A stretch of 50,703 nt of DNA, from assembly GCA_963642145.1 (NCBI GenBank), contig CAVIFU010000007.1:1-50703 (forward strand), given 5' to 3'. The notes under the pieces were generated by a model that saw nothing but the letters and a program-made list of their open reading frames with translations, searched no databases and was not told where the DNA came from. The DNA comes from Stercoripulliclostridium_A sp963642145. GTDB taxonomy: Bacteria > Bacillota > Clostridia > Christensenellales > DTU072. Each line of letters starts with the position of its first letter. Position 1 is the first letter of the stretch. Shown piece by piece: positions 33,334 to 41,419 of this stretch. Made by a program: the position numbers and the translations under genes.

Positions 33334-34449
33334 ATGTTAGATCCGAGAGTCAAAAAATTAGCGAACCTACTTGTAAATTATTCTTGTAACCTCCAAAAAG
33401 GAGAAAAAATTCTCATCGAGGCGCGCGGCATAGACTACATGCTCGTCAACGCCATTGTCGATGAAGTTTACGCCGTAGGCGGACTGCCGTTCGTATCCAT
33501 CGAGGATATGCGCGTGGCGCGCGCTTTGCGCAGACATGCGAGCGTGGAACTCATACAAGCCATGGCTAAGTATGACGCTTACCGCATGGCGGAGATGGAC
33601 GCGTATATAGGTATACGTGGAGGCAACAATTGCTACGAGCTCTCCGACGTGGATCCCGAGATAATGCAAAATTACGACAAATATTATTTTCATCCCGTGC
33701 ACCACGAGCTCCGCGTATGCAAGACAAAGTGGGTAATACTCCGTTATCCCAACGAGGGCATGGCAGAGCAAGCGCGCATGAGTACGGACGCCTTCGAGGA
33801 GTTCTACTTCAACGTATGCACATTGGATTATAAACGCATGAGTAGGGCAATGGATCCCCTCAAAGCCCTTATGGACAAGACGGACAAAGTAAGAATTGTC
33901 GCGCGCGACACGGATTTGACTTTCAGCATCAAGGACATATGCGCTGTCAAATGCGACGGCGGATGCAATATCCCGGACGGCGAGGTTTATACCGCTCCCG
34001 TCAAGAATTCCGTAAACGGCGTTATACACTACAACGCGCCGTCAATCGAGAACGGCATAGAGTTCAAGGACGTCCGCTTGGAGTTCAAAGACGGCAAAAT
34101 AATCAACGCCACTTCGAGCGATACCGCTGCTTGTAACGCGATTTTCGATACGGACGACGGCGCAAGGTATGTTGGCGAATTTGCTATCGGCGTCAACCCG
34201 TACGTCGTAAACCCCATGGGCGACATATTGTTCGACGAGAAGATATCCGGCAGTATCCACTTTACCCCGGGATGTTGCTATGACGATTGCAGTAACGGTA
34301 ACCAAAGCGCGGTGCATTGGGACTTGGTACTTATTCAAACTCCCGAATACGGCGGTGGCGAAATATACTTTGACGACGTTCTTATCCGCAAGGACGGCAG
34401 ATTCGTGCTTCCGGAACTCGAATGCCTCAACCCCGAAAACCTAAAATAG
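33334..34449 (+). CDS. M29-type metallo-aminopeptidase
   Basis: A 371-residue protein of the thermophilic-type (M29, AmpS/PepS) aminopeptidase family, releasing N-terminal residues from peptides in the cytoplasm. The double-metal active-site landmarks are NIPDGEVYTAP (Glu217), VGEFAIGVNP, GSIHFTPG and SAVHWDLV with a conserved His and Asp. The N-terminal half has the family's nucleotide-fold-like domain (LQKGEKILIEARG, DAYIGIRGGNN). Start: ATG 33334 is one base after the luxS stop, with AAGGAAGAAGG in the luxS tail as ribosome site. The association with luxS is positional; no functional link is known to me. Confidence 0.88.
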   Translation: MLDPRVKKLANLLVNYSCNLQKGEKILIEARGIDYMLVNAIVDEVYAVGGLPFVSIEDMRVARALRRHASVELIQAMAKYDAYRMAEMDAYIGIRGGNNCYELSDVDPEIMQNYDKYYFHPVHHELRVCKTKWVILRYPNEGMAEQARMSTDAFEEFYFNVCTLDYKRMSRAMDPLKALMDKTDKVRIVARDTDLTFSIKDICAVKCDGGCNIPDGEVYTAPVKNSVNGVIHYNAPSIENGIEFKDVRLEFKDGKIINATSSDTAACNAIFDTDDGARYVGEFAIGVNPYVVNPMGDILFDEKISGSIHFTPGCCYDDCSNGNQSAVHWDLVLIQTPEYGGGEIYFDDVLIRKDGRFVLPELECLNPENLK

Positions 34450-34465
34450 TCCAATAATCAGAGAA

Positions 34466-35704
34466 ATGAAGAAATCGACAGGTAAAGAACTCTCCGCTAC
34501 TCCGCATAGACCCGCGCGCCGGCTCTACAATATACTTGTGCCGCTTGCGATGATTTTGTCAAACACTTGGATCAAGGCAAAATACATCAAAGATCCCGCA
34601 ATCAAAAAGCGCAAAGGTCCGTTCGTCGTGATAGGCACGCATACGTGCATAATGGACGTTGCTCTTATGACCATCGCCATGCGCCCGGTCAGATTGAACA
34701 TCGTGTGCGGTAGAGACGTGTTTACTTGGTCGAAGATAAAGCCTATCAAAAATTCCGCAGGGCTGATACCCATCAACCAATTCGAGATGGATCTCGGCAG
34801 CATCCGCATGATGAAGCGTGCCGTAGACGCCGGGTGCAGTCTTGCGCTCTTCCCGGAAGGCAAGTTCACCTTGGACGGCAAGCCTCTTCATTACCTGCCG
34901 GAGAGCTTGGCAAAGCTTCTCAAACTCCTCAAAGCCGACGTCGTGTTTTGCCATAACTACGGCGGATATTGTGCGCGTCCGCGTTGGTACAAGGGCTTCA
35001 AGTACGGAGTGGTCACCAACAAGAGCGAATTGCTCTTTACCAAAGAACAGCTTGGAACCATGAGCGATAAAGAAATTTATGCCGTGCTCCAAGGCAAATT
35101 CCAATTCAACGACAACCTCTACCAACAAGAAAACAAATTGCGTTACAAGTGCAAAGACCCTGCTTTGGGGCTCCATTATATACTGTATAAGTGCCCAAAA
35201 TGCGGTAAAGAATACACAATGACTTCCGACGCGCACTACCTCACATGCGAGAATTGCGGCAACAAAGTAGAGTATACCGAGTACGGCGAGCTGGTACCGC
35301 AGGGCGACTCCGTGTCGTTCGAGAGGATAGACCTATGGTACGACTACGAGAGACGTAGCGTCCGCGAAGAGATTTCGCGTCCCGATTTTTGCGTCAGTCA
35401 CCCGGTAGTCTGGGAGCAAAACGACGCCACCAACACATATAGGGAGATAGGTGAAGGAGAGCTGTACATCAACGATAAAGTCATCGGATTCAAGGGCACG
35501 CGTTACGACAACGGAGAGGAAGCGGTTATCGAAGTACCGCTTGTCAAACTTTCCACGATAGTGCACAAGAATTATGAGGCTGTCGATCTCACGATTGACA
35601 CCGTTGTCAATAGATTTTATTTCCGCGAGGGCAAATATTCCGCAAAATACAATTTAATTGTAGAAGAAAAATTCCGTCAAATAAAAGGTTTGCCTATTGA
35701 ATAA
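34466..35704 (+). CDS. PlsC-type acyltransferase with internal zinc ribbon
   Basis: A 412-residue protein. Residues about 45-220 are a PlsC-like acyltransferase with the catalytic HX4D motif as THTCIMDVAL and the acceptor-binding motif FPEGKFTLDG. At about residues 248-272 a four-cysteine zinc ribbon follows (CPKCGKEY and CENCGNK), and the last 140 residues form a beta-rich domain of unknown role. The catalytic core suggests transfer of an acyl group to lysophosphatidate or a related lysolipid at the inner membrane face. The C-terminal additions are not part of classical PlsC. There is no signal peptide. Start: ATG 34466, 16 bases after the aminopeptidase stop, with only a weak ribosome site, so coupling to the upstream gene is likely. 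Confidence 0.82.
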   Translation: MKKSTGKELSATPHRPARRLYNILVPLAMILSNTWIKAKYIKDPAIKKRKGPFVVIGTHTCIMDVALMTIAMRPVRLNIVCGRDVFTWSKIKPIKNSAGLIPINQFEMDLGSIRMMKRAVDAGCSLALFPEGKFTLDGKPLHYLPESLAKLLKLLKADVVFCHNYGGYCARPRWYKGFKYGVVTNKSELLFTKEQLGTMSDKEIYAVLQGKFQFNDNLYQQENKLRYKCKDPALGLHYILYKCPKCGKEYTMTSDAHYLTCENCGNKVEYTEYGELVPQGDSVSFERIDLWYDYERRSVREEISRPDFCVSHPVVWEQNDATNTYREIGEGELYINDKVIGFKGTRYDNGEEAVIEVPLVKLSTIVHKNYEAVDLTIDTVVNRFYFREGKYSAKYNLIVEEKFRQIKGLPIE

Positions 35705-35725
35705 ACGTCCGTTGCGTGTTATAAT
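35697..35725 (+). promoter_or_regulatory. Promoter of the M28 peptidase gene
   Basis: -35 TTGAAT (35697-35702), overlapping the acyltransferase stop, a 17-bp spacer and -10 TATAAT (35720-35725) with extended TGT. The leader to ATG 35753 is about 21 bases and contains CGGAGGA. Confidence 0.85.
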
Positions 35726-35752
35726 CGTCATATCACATTTCGGAGGATAGCG

Positions 35753-36988
35753 ATGTTCAAAAAATACGCGGACGAAACAATGGAATTCGTCAAGCTTATC
35801 GAAGCCGACGGCGCACGTTTACCGGGCTCGGAAGAAGAGAAAAAAGCCTGCAAAAAGATTCAGCAAGAAATGCTCAATCGTACCGGTCTCACACCCAAAA
35901 CGGAGAGATTTATTTTTGCTCCCGAAGCGAGTATCGGCGCAATCAACAAGCTCGGTTGGGTGGTTCTTGCGAGTACCCTCGTCTACTACATAGGCGGTTT
36001 GGGAGGCGCGTTTGCTTCCATGATGCTTTATGCGGCGGTACTGATTTTCACCGTTTGCCAAATCATACTTTACAAGGGAACGTTCGATAGTCTTTGCAAA
36101 CAAGCGACCGCCGACAATATCATTACGGAACTGCCGCCTGCTAAGGGAGAAACAAAATACACCGTCTATCTCGGCGCGCACTATGACAGCAGTTGGTGCT
36201 GGAAGCTTGCCAAAAAGAACCCGAACACCGCGCTTATCAAAACCGGTTACGGCATTTTGGGCGTGTTTGCGATGCTTGCAATAAGCATTTTGCGCATTTG
36301 CTATGGTTTTTCTGTGTTCGATTTTGATTTCAGAGGTTATTGGATAATGAATATCCTTCTCTACGTTCTGCCCGTAGCGTTCGTACCGGGATTCTATTTC
36401 CTTACTCAGTACACTTCCCAAGACAAAGTCATCGCCAGTCCCGGAGCCATGGATAACCTGTCCGGTATCGGCATAAATATGATGATCCTCAAATACTTCA
36501 AAGAACATCCGGAAGATATGCCGGAAGGCATGCGCCTCGTGCACCTCGGATTTGCGTCGGAGGAAGCCGGGCTCAAAGGTAGCGACGCGTTCGTCAAAGC
36601 CCACAAAAACGACGGCGCTTTGGAAAATTGCTACTTGATCAACGTCGATTCCGTCGCCGATCCCGACCACTTTGAAGCGATCAAGGGCGATACTTGGCAG
36701 GGCACTCATTTCGATAAAAACCTCATCAACCTCAGCATAGAGGCGATGAAGGAAAGCGGAATTGCCAATCCCAAGATAATCAGCAACCCCGTAGGCGGAT
36801 GCGACAGCACGCCGTTCTGCAGAGCCGGAGTTCCGACGTTCACTTTGGCGGCTCAAAACCCCGTTTCGACCAACTACTACCACACGACCAACGATACCTC
36901 TGCTCGTATAGACGTAAGCACTTTCGAGACCGGGCTCAACGTCGTGTACAAGACAATCAAAAAGATTGCCGAGCAACGCAAGGACTAA
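35753..36988 (+). CDS. M28 zinc peptidase with inserted membrane hairpins
   Basis: A 411-residue M28-family metallopeptidase. The two-zinc ligand set is complete: His143 and Asp145 (GAHYDSS), Asp234 (GAMDNLSG), Glu270/Glu271 (ASEEAG), Asp299 (NVDS) and His377 (YYHTTND). Unusually, hydrophobic helices occur at about 66-84 and 87-107, and again at about 165-185 and 197-217. The second pair sits between ligands Asp145 and Asp234, where ordinary M28 enzymes have a short loop. There is no signal peptide; with two hairpins the N-terminus and all ligands would lie on the same side, probably cytoplasmic. It likely acts as an aminopeptidase on peptides near the membrane. Start: ATG 35753 with CGGAGGA. 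It is monocistronic, between its own promoter and a terminator. Confidence 0.86.
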   Translation: MFKKYADETMEFVKLIEADGARLPGSEEEKKACKKIQQEMLNRTGLTPKTERFIFAPEASIGAINKLGWVVLASTLVYYIGGLGGAFASMMLYAAVLIFTVCQIILYKGTFDSLCKQATADNIITELPPAKGETKYTVYLGAHYDSSWCWKLAKKNPNTALIKTGYGILGVFAMLAISILRICYGFSVFDFDFRGYWIMNILLYVLPVAFVPGFYFLTQYTSQDKVIASPGAMDNLSGIGINMMILKYFKEHPEDMPEGMRLVHLGFASEEAGLKGSDAFVKAHKNDGALENCYLINVDSVADPDHFEAIKGDTWQGTHFDKNLINLSIEAMKESGIANPKIISNPVGGCDSTPFCRAGVPTFTLAAQNPVSTNYYHTTNDTSARIDVSTFETGLNVVYKTIKKIAEQRKD

Positions 36989-37005
36989 AATAAAGACTGC
37001 ATCCC

Positions 37006-37039
37006 ATATCACCGCTGTTTCTCAGCGGTGATATTTTTA
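37006..37039 (+). terminator. Terminator after the M28 peptidase gene
   Basis: ATATCACCGCTG (37006-37017) pairs with CAGCGGTGATAT (37023-37034) around a 5-base loop, followed by TTTTT. Confidence 0.94.
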
Positions 37040-37053
37040 TATTGAACTTTACG

Positions 37054-37093
37054 CAAAATCGTCTTAAATCCCATTTAAGGCGCGTTTTGTTTT
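37054..37093 (+). terminator. Second long AT-rich hairpin, possible back-up terminator
   Basis: CAAAATCGTCTTAAAT (37054-37069) pairs with ATTTAAGGCG, a bulged C and GTTTTG (37073-37089), giving 16 pairs with two wobbles around a 3-base CCC loop, followed by TTTTA. It lies only 15 bases after the first terminator. Confidence 0.55.
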
Positions 37094-37162
37094 ACCGTCG
37101 TTTTTAACGTATTTGTCATAAAAAGTCAAAGGTAGCGCAAACTCTCGTAAAGGAGTGCGTGC

Positions 37163-37687
37163 ATGCAAAGTACCGGAATTGTCAGAAGAATGGATGAGCT
37201 CGGCAGAGTGGTCATCCCCAAAGAACTACGCCGAGTCATGCGTATAAGGGAGGGCGAAGAAGTCGAAGTTTTTGCGACGGCGGATTCGCTTGTCCTCAAG
37301 AAATTTTCAGCCGTCGATAAATTGGCGGAGTATCGCGCGGAGTACGCGTCAGGCATATACAAGATTACCGGATTTACGGCAATTATAACGGATAACGACA
37401 GAGCTCTTGCCGTGGCGGGAGATTTACGTATAGCCGGCGTCGGCACCGCCTTGACGGAAACGGCGGAGAGTCTGCGCGAATGGCGCAAAACCGTAATGTT
37501 TTCAAGCGAAAAAATTCCCGATTTATTCGGTTCCGACGTCGGAACGGTAGGCGGAATGGCGGTATCTCCCATTATGCGTGCCGGCGACGTCATGGGCTAT
37601 GTGATACTCCTAAGCAAGCGGAGCGCGGACGAATTCATGGTCAAAACAGCCGATATCGCGGCAATGTTTATAGCGTCTCTCGTATGA
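37163..37687 (+). CDS. spoVT: Stage V sporulation protein T, AbrB-type transcription factor
   Basis: A 174-residue regulator. The N-terminal AbrB swapped-hairpin domain (QSTGIVRRMDELGRVVIPKE, MRIREGEEVEVF) binds DNA; the C-terminal GAF-like domain (about 55-174, ending VKTADIAAMFIASLV) matches SpoVT in length and layout. In Bacillus SpoVT tunes late forespore gene expression and spore germination. The neighbours repeat the Bacillus order spoVT, yabM, mazG, which strengthens the call over a generic AbrB protein. Start: ATG 37163 with AAAGGAG at 37148-37154. No convincing sigma-A, sigma-F or sigma-G promoter could be picked out in the 70 bases upstream. The stop overlaps the next start as ATGA. 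Confidence 0.92.
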   Translation: MQSTGIVRRMDELGRVVIPKELRRVMRIREGEEVEVFATADSLVLKKFSAVDKLAEYRAEYASGIYKITGFTAIITDNDRALAVAGDLRIAGVGTALTETAESLREWRKTVMFSSEKIPDLFGSDVGTVGGMAVSPIMRAGDVMGYVILLSKRSADEFMVKTADIAAMFIASLV

Positions 37688-39270
37688 AGGAAGGCGGCAA
37701 AAAATCATCGTTTGTAAAGGGTGCCGGGCTGTTGATGTGCGCTACCGTCGTAGCCAAAATCATCGGCGCGTGTTACAGGATACCGCTTACCAATGCGCTC
37801 GAAGCGGAGGGAATGGGGCTCTATCAACTCGTTTTCCCGGTATATTCCCTTATTTTGAGCCTGTCGAGCGGAGCCTTTCCCATGGCTATAAGCGTGCTCG
37901 TATCCGCGCGCGTGGCGGCGGGAGATATGGCGGACGCGCGCAAAACCGTCCGCTCGGCAATGACGGTATTGCTTGTCGTGGGAGGCGCGCTGAGCGTTAG
38001 TTTGGCGGCGATGTCGGGCGTGATAAGCAGACTGCAAGGCGCGTCGGAAGCCGGATTCGGATATATAGTCATTGCGCCGTCCGTTCTTTGCGTTTCAGTA
38101 ATGGCGGTGTACAAGGGTTGGTTCCAAGGTATCGGCAAGATGTATCCGAGTGCCGTTACGCAGATAACGGAGGCTGTAGCTAAGCTTGCGGTAGGGTTGA
38201 CGCTTGCGTACGTTTTGCGCGGTAAGGGCATGGTCGCGTCCGTTGCCGGCGCGCTTGCCGGCGTCACCACGGGCGAAGCGGCGTCGCTACTTTTCCTTGC
38301 CGTGCTGTATAGGAAGGATAACCCCGTTTCATGGCGCAAATTGCACATCTCCGAGTGTATCGGAGACTACAAAGAGGTGCTCAAACTTTCGTTGCCGATA
38401 ACGCTTTCGGGGATGATTTTTCCCATAACTCAGTTTATAGACAGCTTTTTGGTGGTCAATATCTTGTCGCGAACGCTTGGCGTTTCGGAGGCGACTGCCG
38501 CATACGGCTTGGTTACGGGTCCCGTAGGCACGCTCATCAATCTGCCTATAGCACTCGGGCTTGCGATAGGCATTGCCGTTGCACCCAAGCTTTCGGAGGA
38601 CAAAGAAGGGCGCGATCTGCACGCTATTCGCGTAAAGGCGTCTACCGCAATCAAAGTAGCCGTCACCGTCGGAGTGCCGTTTACGGCGTTGTACCTTGTC
38701 GCGCCGAGTTCCGTTCTCGATTTGCTGTACGGCGGACTCGGCGTTTCCGAGCTCAAAGAGTGTGCGACGCTTCTCAGAATAGGCGCGCCGGGCATAATAT
38801 TTTTGTCCGTGACCCAAATATGCACGTCCGTCTTGCAGGGACTCGGAGATACCTATTCGCCGGTAGTCAATTTTGCGGTGGGCGGAGTGGCTAAAATCGT
38901 TCTCGACGTCGCTCTTTTGTTCTGCGTGGGAATAGTCGGCGTAGAAATATCGTCGCTTGCCGCATACGGCATAACGGCATGTTTGAATGCGGTATCGCTT
39001 GTTAAACTTATCGGCAAAAATTCCCAAATTATCAAAAATAGTGGCGCAATAGTGGCGCTCGGTGGTATAATAGGCATGTTTACGGCGATTGCGACAGGCT
39101 TGGGCGCAGGGACGGCGGTAGTGCTTTCCGTTGCGACGGTTGCCGGGATAGCGTACCTTGCGAGCGTGCTTTTGCTTCCCGTATTCGAGTCCGAAGAAAT
39201 AGTCAGTTTGCCGTTCGGCAATCGGTTACTCGCGATCAGAGTCAAATTTTCGACGTCGCGGAAGGAGTAG
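37684..39270 (+). CDS. YabM/SpoVB-like MOP-family lipid-linked oligosaccharide flippase
   Basis: A 528-residue polytopic membrane protein with about 14 predicted hydrophobic segments, beginning FVKGAGLLMCATVVAKIIGACYRIPL, a hallmark of the SpoVB/YabM/MurJ side of the MOP superfamily. Members export lipid-linked saccharides; SpoVB is needed for spore cortex formation. Later landmarks are GLYQLVFPVYSLILSLSSGAFP and GPVGTLINLPIALGLAIGIAVAP. Start: ATG 37684 overlaps the spoVT stop (ATGA). The frame is open back to 37480, but that extension would translate the interior of spoVT in another frame. Position between spoVT and mazG points to YabM specifically. Confidence 0.87.
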   Translation: MKEGGKKSSFVKGAGLLMCATVVAKIIGACYRIPLTNALEAEGMGLYQLVFPVYSLILSLSSGAFPMAISVLVSARVAAGDMADARKTVRSAMTVLLVVGGALSVSLAAMSGVISRLQGASEAGFGYIVIAPSVLCVSVMAVYKGWFQGIGKMYPSAVTQITEAVAKLAVGLTLAYVLRGKGMVASVAGALAGVTTGEAASLLFLAVLYRKDNPVSWRKLHISECIGDYKEVLKLSLPITLSGMIFPITQFIDSFLVVNILSRTLGVSEATAAYGLVTGPVGTLINLPIALGLAIGIAVAPKLSEDKEGRDLHAIRVKASTAIKVAVTVGVPFTALYLVAPSSVLDLLYGGLGVSELKECATLLRIGAPGIIFLSVTQICTSVLQGLGDTYSPVVNFAVGGVAKIVLDVALLFCVGIVGVEISSLAAYGITACLNAVSLVKLIGKNSQIIKNSGAIVALGGIIGMFTAIATGLGAGTAVVLSVATVAGIAYLASVLLLPVFESEEIVSLPFGNRLLAIRVKFSTSRKE

Positions 39271-39271
39271 T

Positions 39272-40297
39272 ATGGAGTCGTGTACATATTTTAACGCCAA
39301 AGATTTTGTCAAGAGGGAAATCACGCAATTCGAGCGCAATATCCCCTTGACGATAGGTAATATCGACGCGGATACGTTCGCGCGAGTCAAAGATAAACTC
39401 ACGTTGAATTTCGGCGCGGAAGAGGTCGTTACGGTATTGCGGAACGGCAAGGAAGAACGCGTTCGGATAGGGGATCTCGACTTATGCGACTGCATAACGC
39501 TGAGCCCGTCCGATTTTACCGCGAGGAGGTATTTTACTTACGGCGACTTATCTGAGATAATCAGACGTTTGCGTGACCCGGACGGTTGCCCGTGGGACAG
39601 AGCGCAGACGCATGAAAGCATTCGCAATTGCGCAATAGAGGAAGCCTACGAACTTGTGGAGGCTATCGACCTCAAAAACGTCGAAAAAATGACGGAAGAG
39701 AGCGGCGACGTCATGTTGCAAGGCTTGTTTAACGCTATCATCGGCGAGGCGAACGGCACGTTTACGCCAAACGACGTCATCAACGGCATATGCCGCAAGC
39801 TCATAGACAGACACACTCACATTTTCGGCGCCGACAAAGCGCACGACTCGGAGGAAGCGCTCACTTATTGGGAGAAAGCTAAAGCCGTGGAAAAGGGCTA
39901 CTCCGGCATAAAAGAAAAGATCGATTCCGTACCGGTTACGTTCGGATCGCTCATGCGCGCGTATAAGGTGCAAAAGATTATCAAAAAGACGGGATTCGAT
40001 TTTGCCGACGTAGACGGCGCCATAGCCAAGATATACGAGGAAGTCGAAGAGCTCCGCACCGCAGATACCGCGGAGGAAAGGGAAAAGGAAGCCGGCGACG
40101 TGTTGTTTGCCGTGCTCAACGTTTTGCGATTCTACAAAATCGATCCCGAGCTTGCGCTCAACGGCACCACCGAGAAATTCATAAGAAGATTTTTGTACGT
40201 GGAGCAAAAGAGTAAAGAACTCGGATTCGAGCTTGTCCCGGAGAACGTGGACATCATGGAAAAGTATTACCAAGAAGCCAAAAAGACGGTGGGATAA
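39272..40297 (+). CDS. mazG: Nucleoside triphosphate pyrophosphohydrolase MazG, atypical N-terminus
   Basis: A 341-residue protein with two MazG domains. The first (about 90-205) carries RDPDGCPWDRAQTHESIRN, EEAYELVEAI and EESGDVMLQGL, and the second (about 230-330) EEVEELRTAD and EKEAGDVLFAVLNVLRF. MazG hydrolyses NTPs, including aberrant ones, to NMP and pyrophosphate. In many Firmicutes the homologue (YabN) has an N-terminal tetrapyrrole-methylase domain of about 220 residues; here only about 88 residues precede the first MazG domain and show no methylase motif. Start: ATG 39272 with GGAAGGAG, one base after the previous stop. The gene end overlaps dusB by one base. Confidence 0.92.
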   Translation: MESCTYFNAKDFVKREITQFERNIPLTIGNIDADTFARVKDKLTLNFGAEEVVTVLRNGKEERVRIGDLDLCDCITLSPSDFTARRYFTYGDLSEIIRRLRDPDGCPWDRAQTHESIRNCAIEEAYELVEAIDLKNVEKMTEESGDVMLQGLFNAIIGEANGTFTPNDVINGICRKLIDRHTHIFGADKAHDSEEALTYWEKAKAVEKGYSGIKEKIDSVPVTFGSLMRAYKVQKIIKKTGFDFADVDGAIAKIYEEVEELRTADTAEEREKEAGDVLFAVLNVLRFYKIDPELALNGTTEKFIRRFLYVEQKSKELGFELVPENVDIMEKYYQEAKKTVG

Positions 40298-41235
40298 TGC
40301 TTAAAATCGGCGATATCGAACTTAAATCCGACCTTATACTGCCTGCGATTGCCGGTTACAGCGACATAGGATTACGCAAGATTGCTTATCGTTACGGCGC
40401 CGGGCTTTGCGTGACCGAAATGGTGTCCGCCAAGGGCTTGGTGTATTCGAGCGACGGTACCGCCGCGTTGCTTGCAACGGATCCGTCGGAGCCTGTCAAA
40501 GCGGTACAGCTGTTCGGCGGTGATCCCGAGTTTATCGAAAAAGCCGTGCGCCTACCCGTCTTGGATAAATTCGATATAATAGACTTGAATTTCGGTTGTC
40601 CCGTGCCTAAAATCGTCAAAAACGGCGAAGGCTCCGCATTACTTACGGACGTGGGCAGATTGTCGGAAGTGGTGAGTAGCGCGGTACACGCGTCAGAAGG
40701 GCGCCCGGTAACGGCAAAGATCAGACTCGGATTCGACGCCGAGCACATTAACGCCGTCGAGGTCGCAAAGGCAATAGAGCGTTCCGGTGGCAAAGAGGTA
40801 ACCGTCCACGGCAGGACGCGTGAGATGATGTATTCGGGCAAAGCCGATTACGGTCAAATCGCGCGCGTCAAAGACAGCGTGGGCATACCCGTTATAGGTA
40901 ACGGCGACGTTACGGACGAGGCGTCCTGCGAAGCGATGCTCCGTACGGGCGTAGACGGCGTGGCAATAGCGCGCGGAGCGATAGGCAAACCGTGGATTTT
41001 TGCGGAGTTGCGCGGTGTCCGCGCGGATGTAAACATAGGGAGTATCGTCAGGGAACACTTCGAGTCGTTACTTGCGATTTTGCCGGAGCGAGTAGCCGTC
41101 AACAACATCAAGAGCCACGTTGCCGCATATACGCGCGGACTCCGCGGCGGCAAGGAAATCAAGCTCAAAGTTTTCTCGGCGACGACTAAACAAGACATAT
41201 ACGACGTCGCGCATATGTTTGACGACTTGAATTGA
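40297..41235 (+). CDS. dusB: tRNA-dihydrouridine synthase
   Basis: A 312-residue FMN enzyme that reduces uridines to dihydrouridine in tRNA. The TIM barrel begins LILPAIAGYSDIGLRKIAYRYGA. The catalytic Cys101 lies in DLNFGCPVPKIVKNGEGSAL. VTVHGRTREMMYSGKADY and GNGDVTDEASCEAMLRTGVDGVAIARGAIGKPW complete the phosphate-binding motifs. The DusB-type label rests on overall length and motifs; specificity for U positions cannot be read. Its ATG (40297) shares a base with the mazG stop (TAATG), so it is the last gene of the spoVT operon. No clear terminator follows. Confidence 0.93.
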   Translation: MLKIGDIELKSDLILPAIAGYSDIGLRKIAYRYGAGLCVTEMVSAKGLVYSSDGTAALLATDPSEPVKAVQLFGGDPEFIEKAVRLPVLDKFDIIDLNFGCPVPKIVKNGEGSALLTDVGRLSEVVSSAVHASEGRPVTAKIRLGFDAEHINAVEVAKAIERSGGKEVTVHGRTREMMYSGKADYGQIARVKDSVGIPVIGNGDVTDEASCEAMLRTGVDGVAIARGAIGKPWIFAELRGVRADVNIGSIVREHFESLLAILPERVAVNNIKSHVAAYTRGLRGGKEIKLKVFSATTKQDIYDVAHMFDDLN

Positions 41236-41329
41236 GAAAATCAATGCGCATATGTTCGTGGTTCGGTGTTTTTTTGCACGTTTTAATTAAGATTTAATGT
41301 AAATATAGTAAAAAAGTAGTAGATAATAA

Positions 41330-41358
41330 TTGCCGATATCTGCAATCGGTGTTATAAT
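41330..41358 (+). promoter_or_regulatory. Promoter of the pgk-tpiA-gpmI operon
   Basis: -35 TTGCCG (41330-41335), a 17-bp spacer and a perfect -10 TATAAT (41353-41358) with extended TGT. The leader to ATG 41420 is about 55 bases. Confidence 0.85.
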
Positions 41359-41365
41359 ACATAAG

Positions 41366-41388
41366 GCGGTTCGGTAACAACCGAACGC
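41366..41388 (+). promoter_or_regulatory. 5'-end hairpin in the pgk leader
   Basis: GTTCGG (41369-41374) pairs with CCGAAC (41381-41386), extended by a GC pair across a one-base bulge. It would form the very 5' end of the mRNA and may protect it from decay. It is not followed by T residues, so it is not an attenuator. Confidence 0.5.
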
Positions 41389-41419
41389 TGAACTGAAATC
41401 TTTTCTTTAGGAGATCGAT

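Noticed and set aside
37090..37162. Forespore-type (sigma-F/G) promoter for spoVT
   Set aside because: GTATT and CATAAAA elements exist but not at the right spacing or order for any sporulation sigma factor consensus I could apply.
37480..37683. 68-codon N-terminal extension of the YabM-like flippase
   Set aside because: It overlaps spoVT in another frame and precedes the typical FVKGAG membrane start; the ATGA overlap at 37684 is the natural start.
41236..41329. Terminator after dusB
   Set aside because: A T-run (around 41270) is present but I could not find a stable GC-rich stem directly before it.
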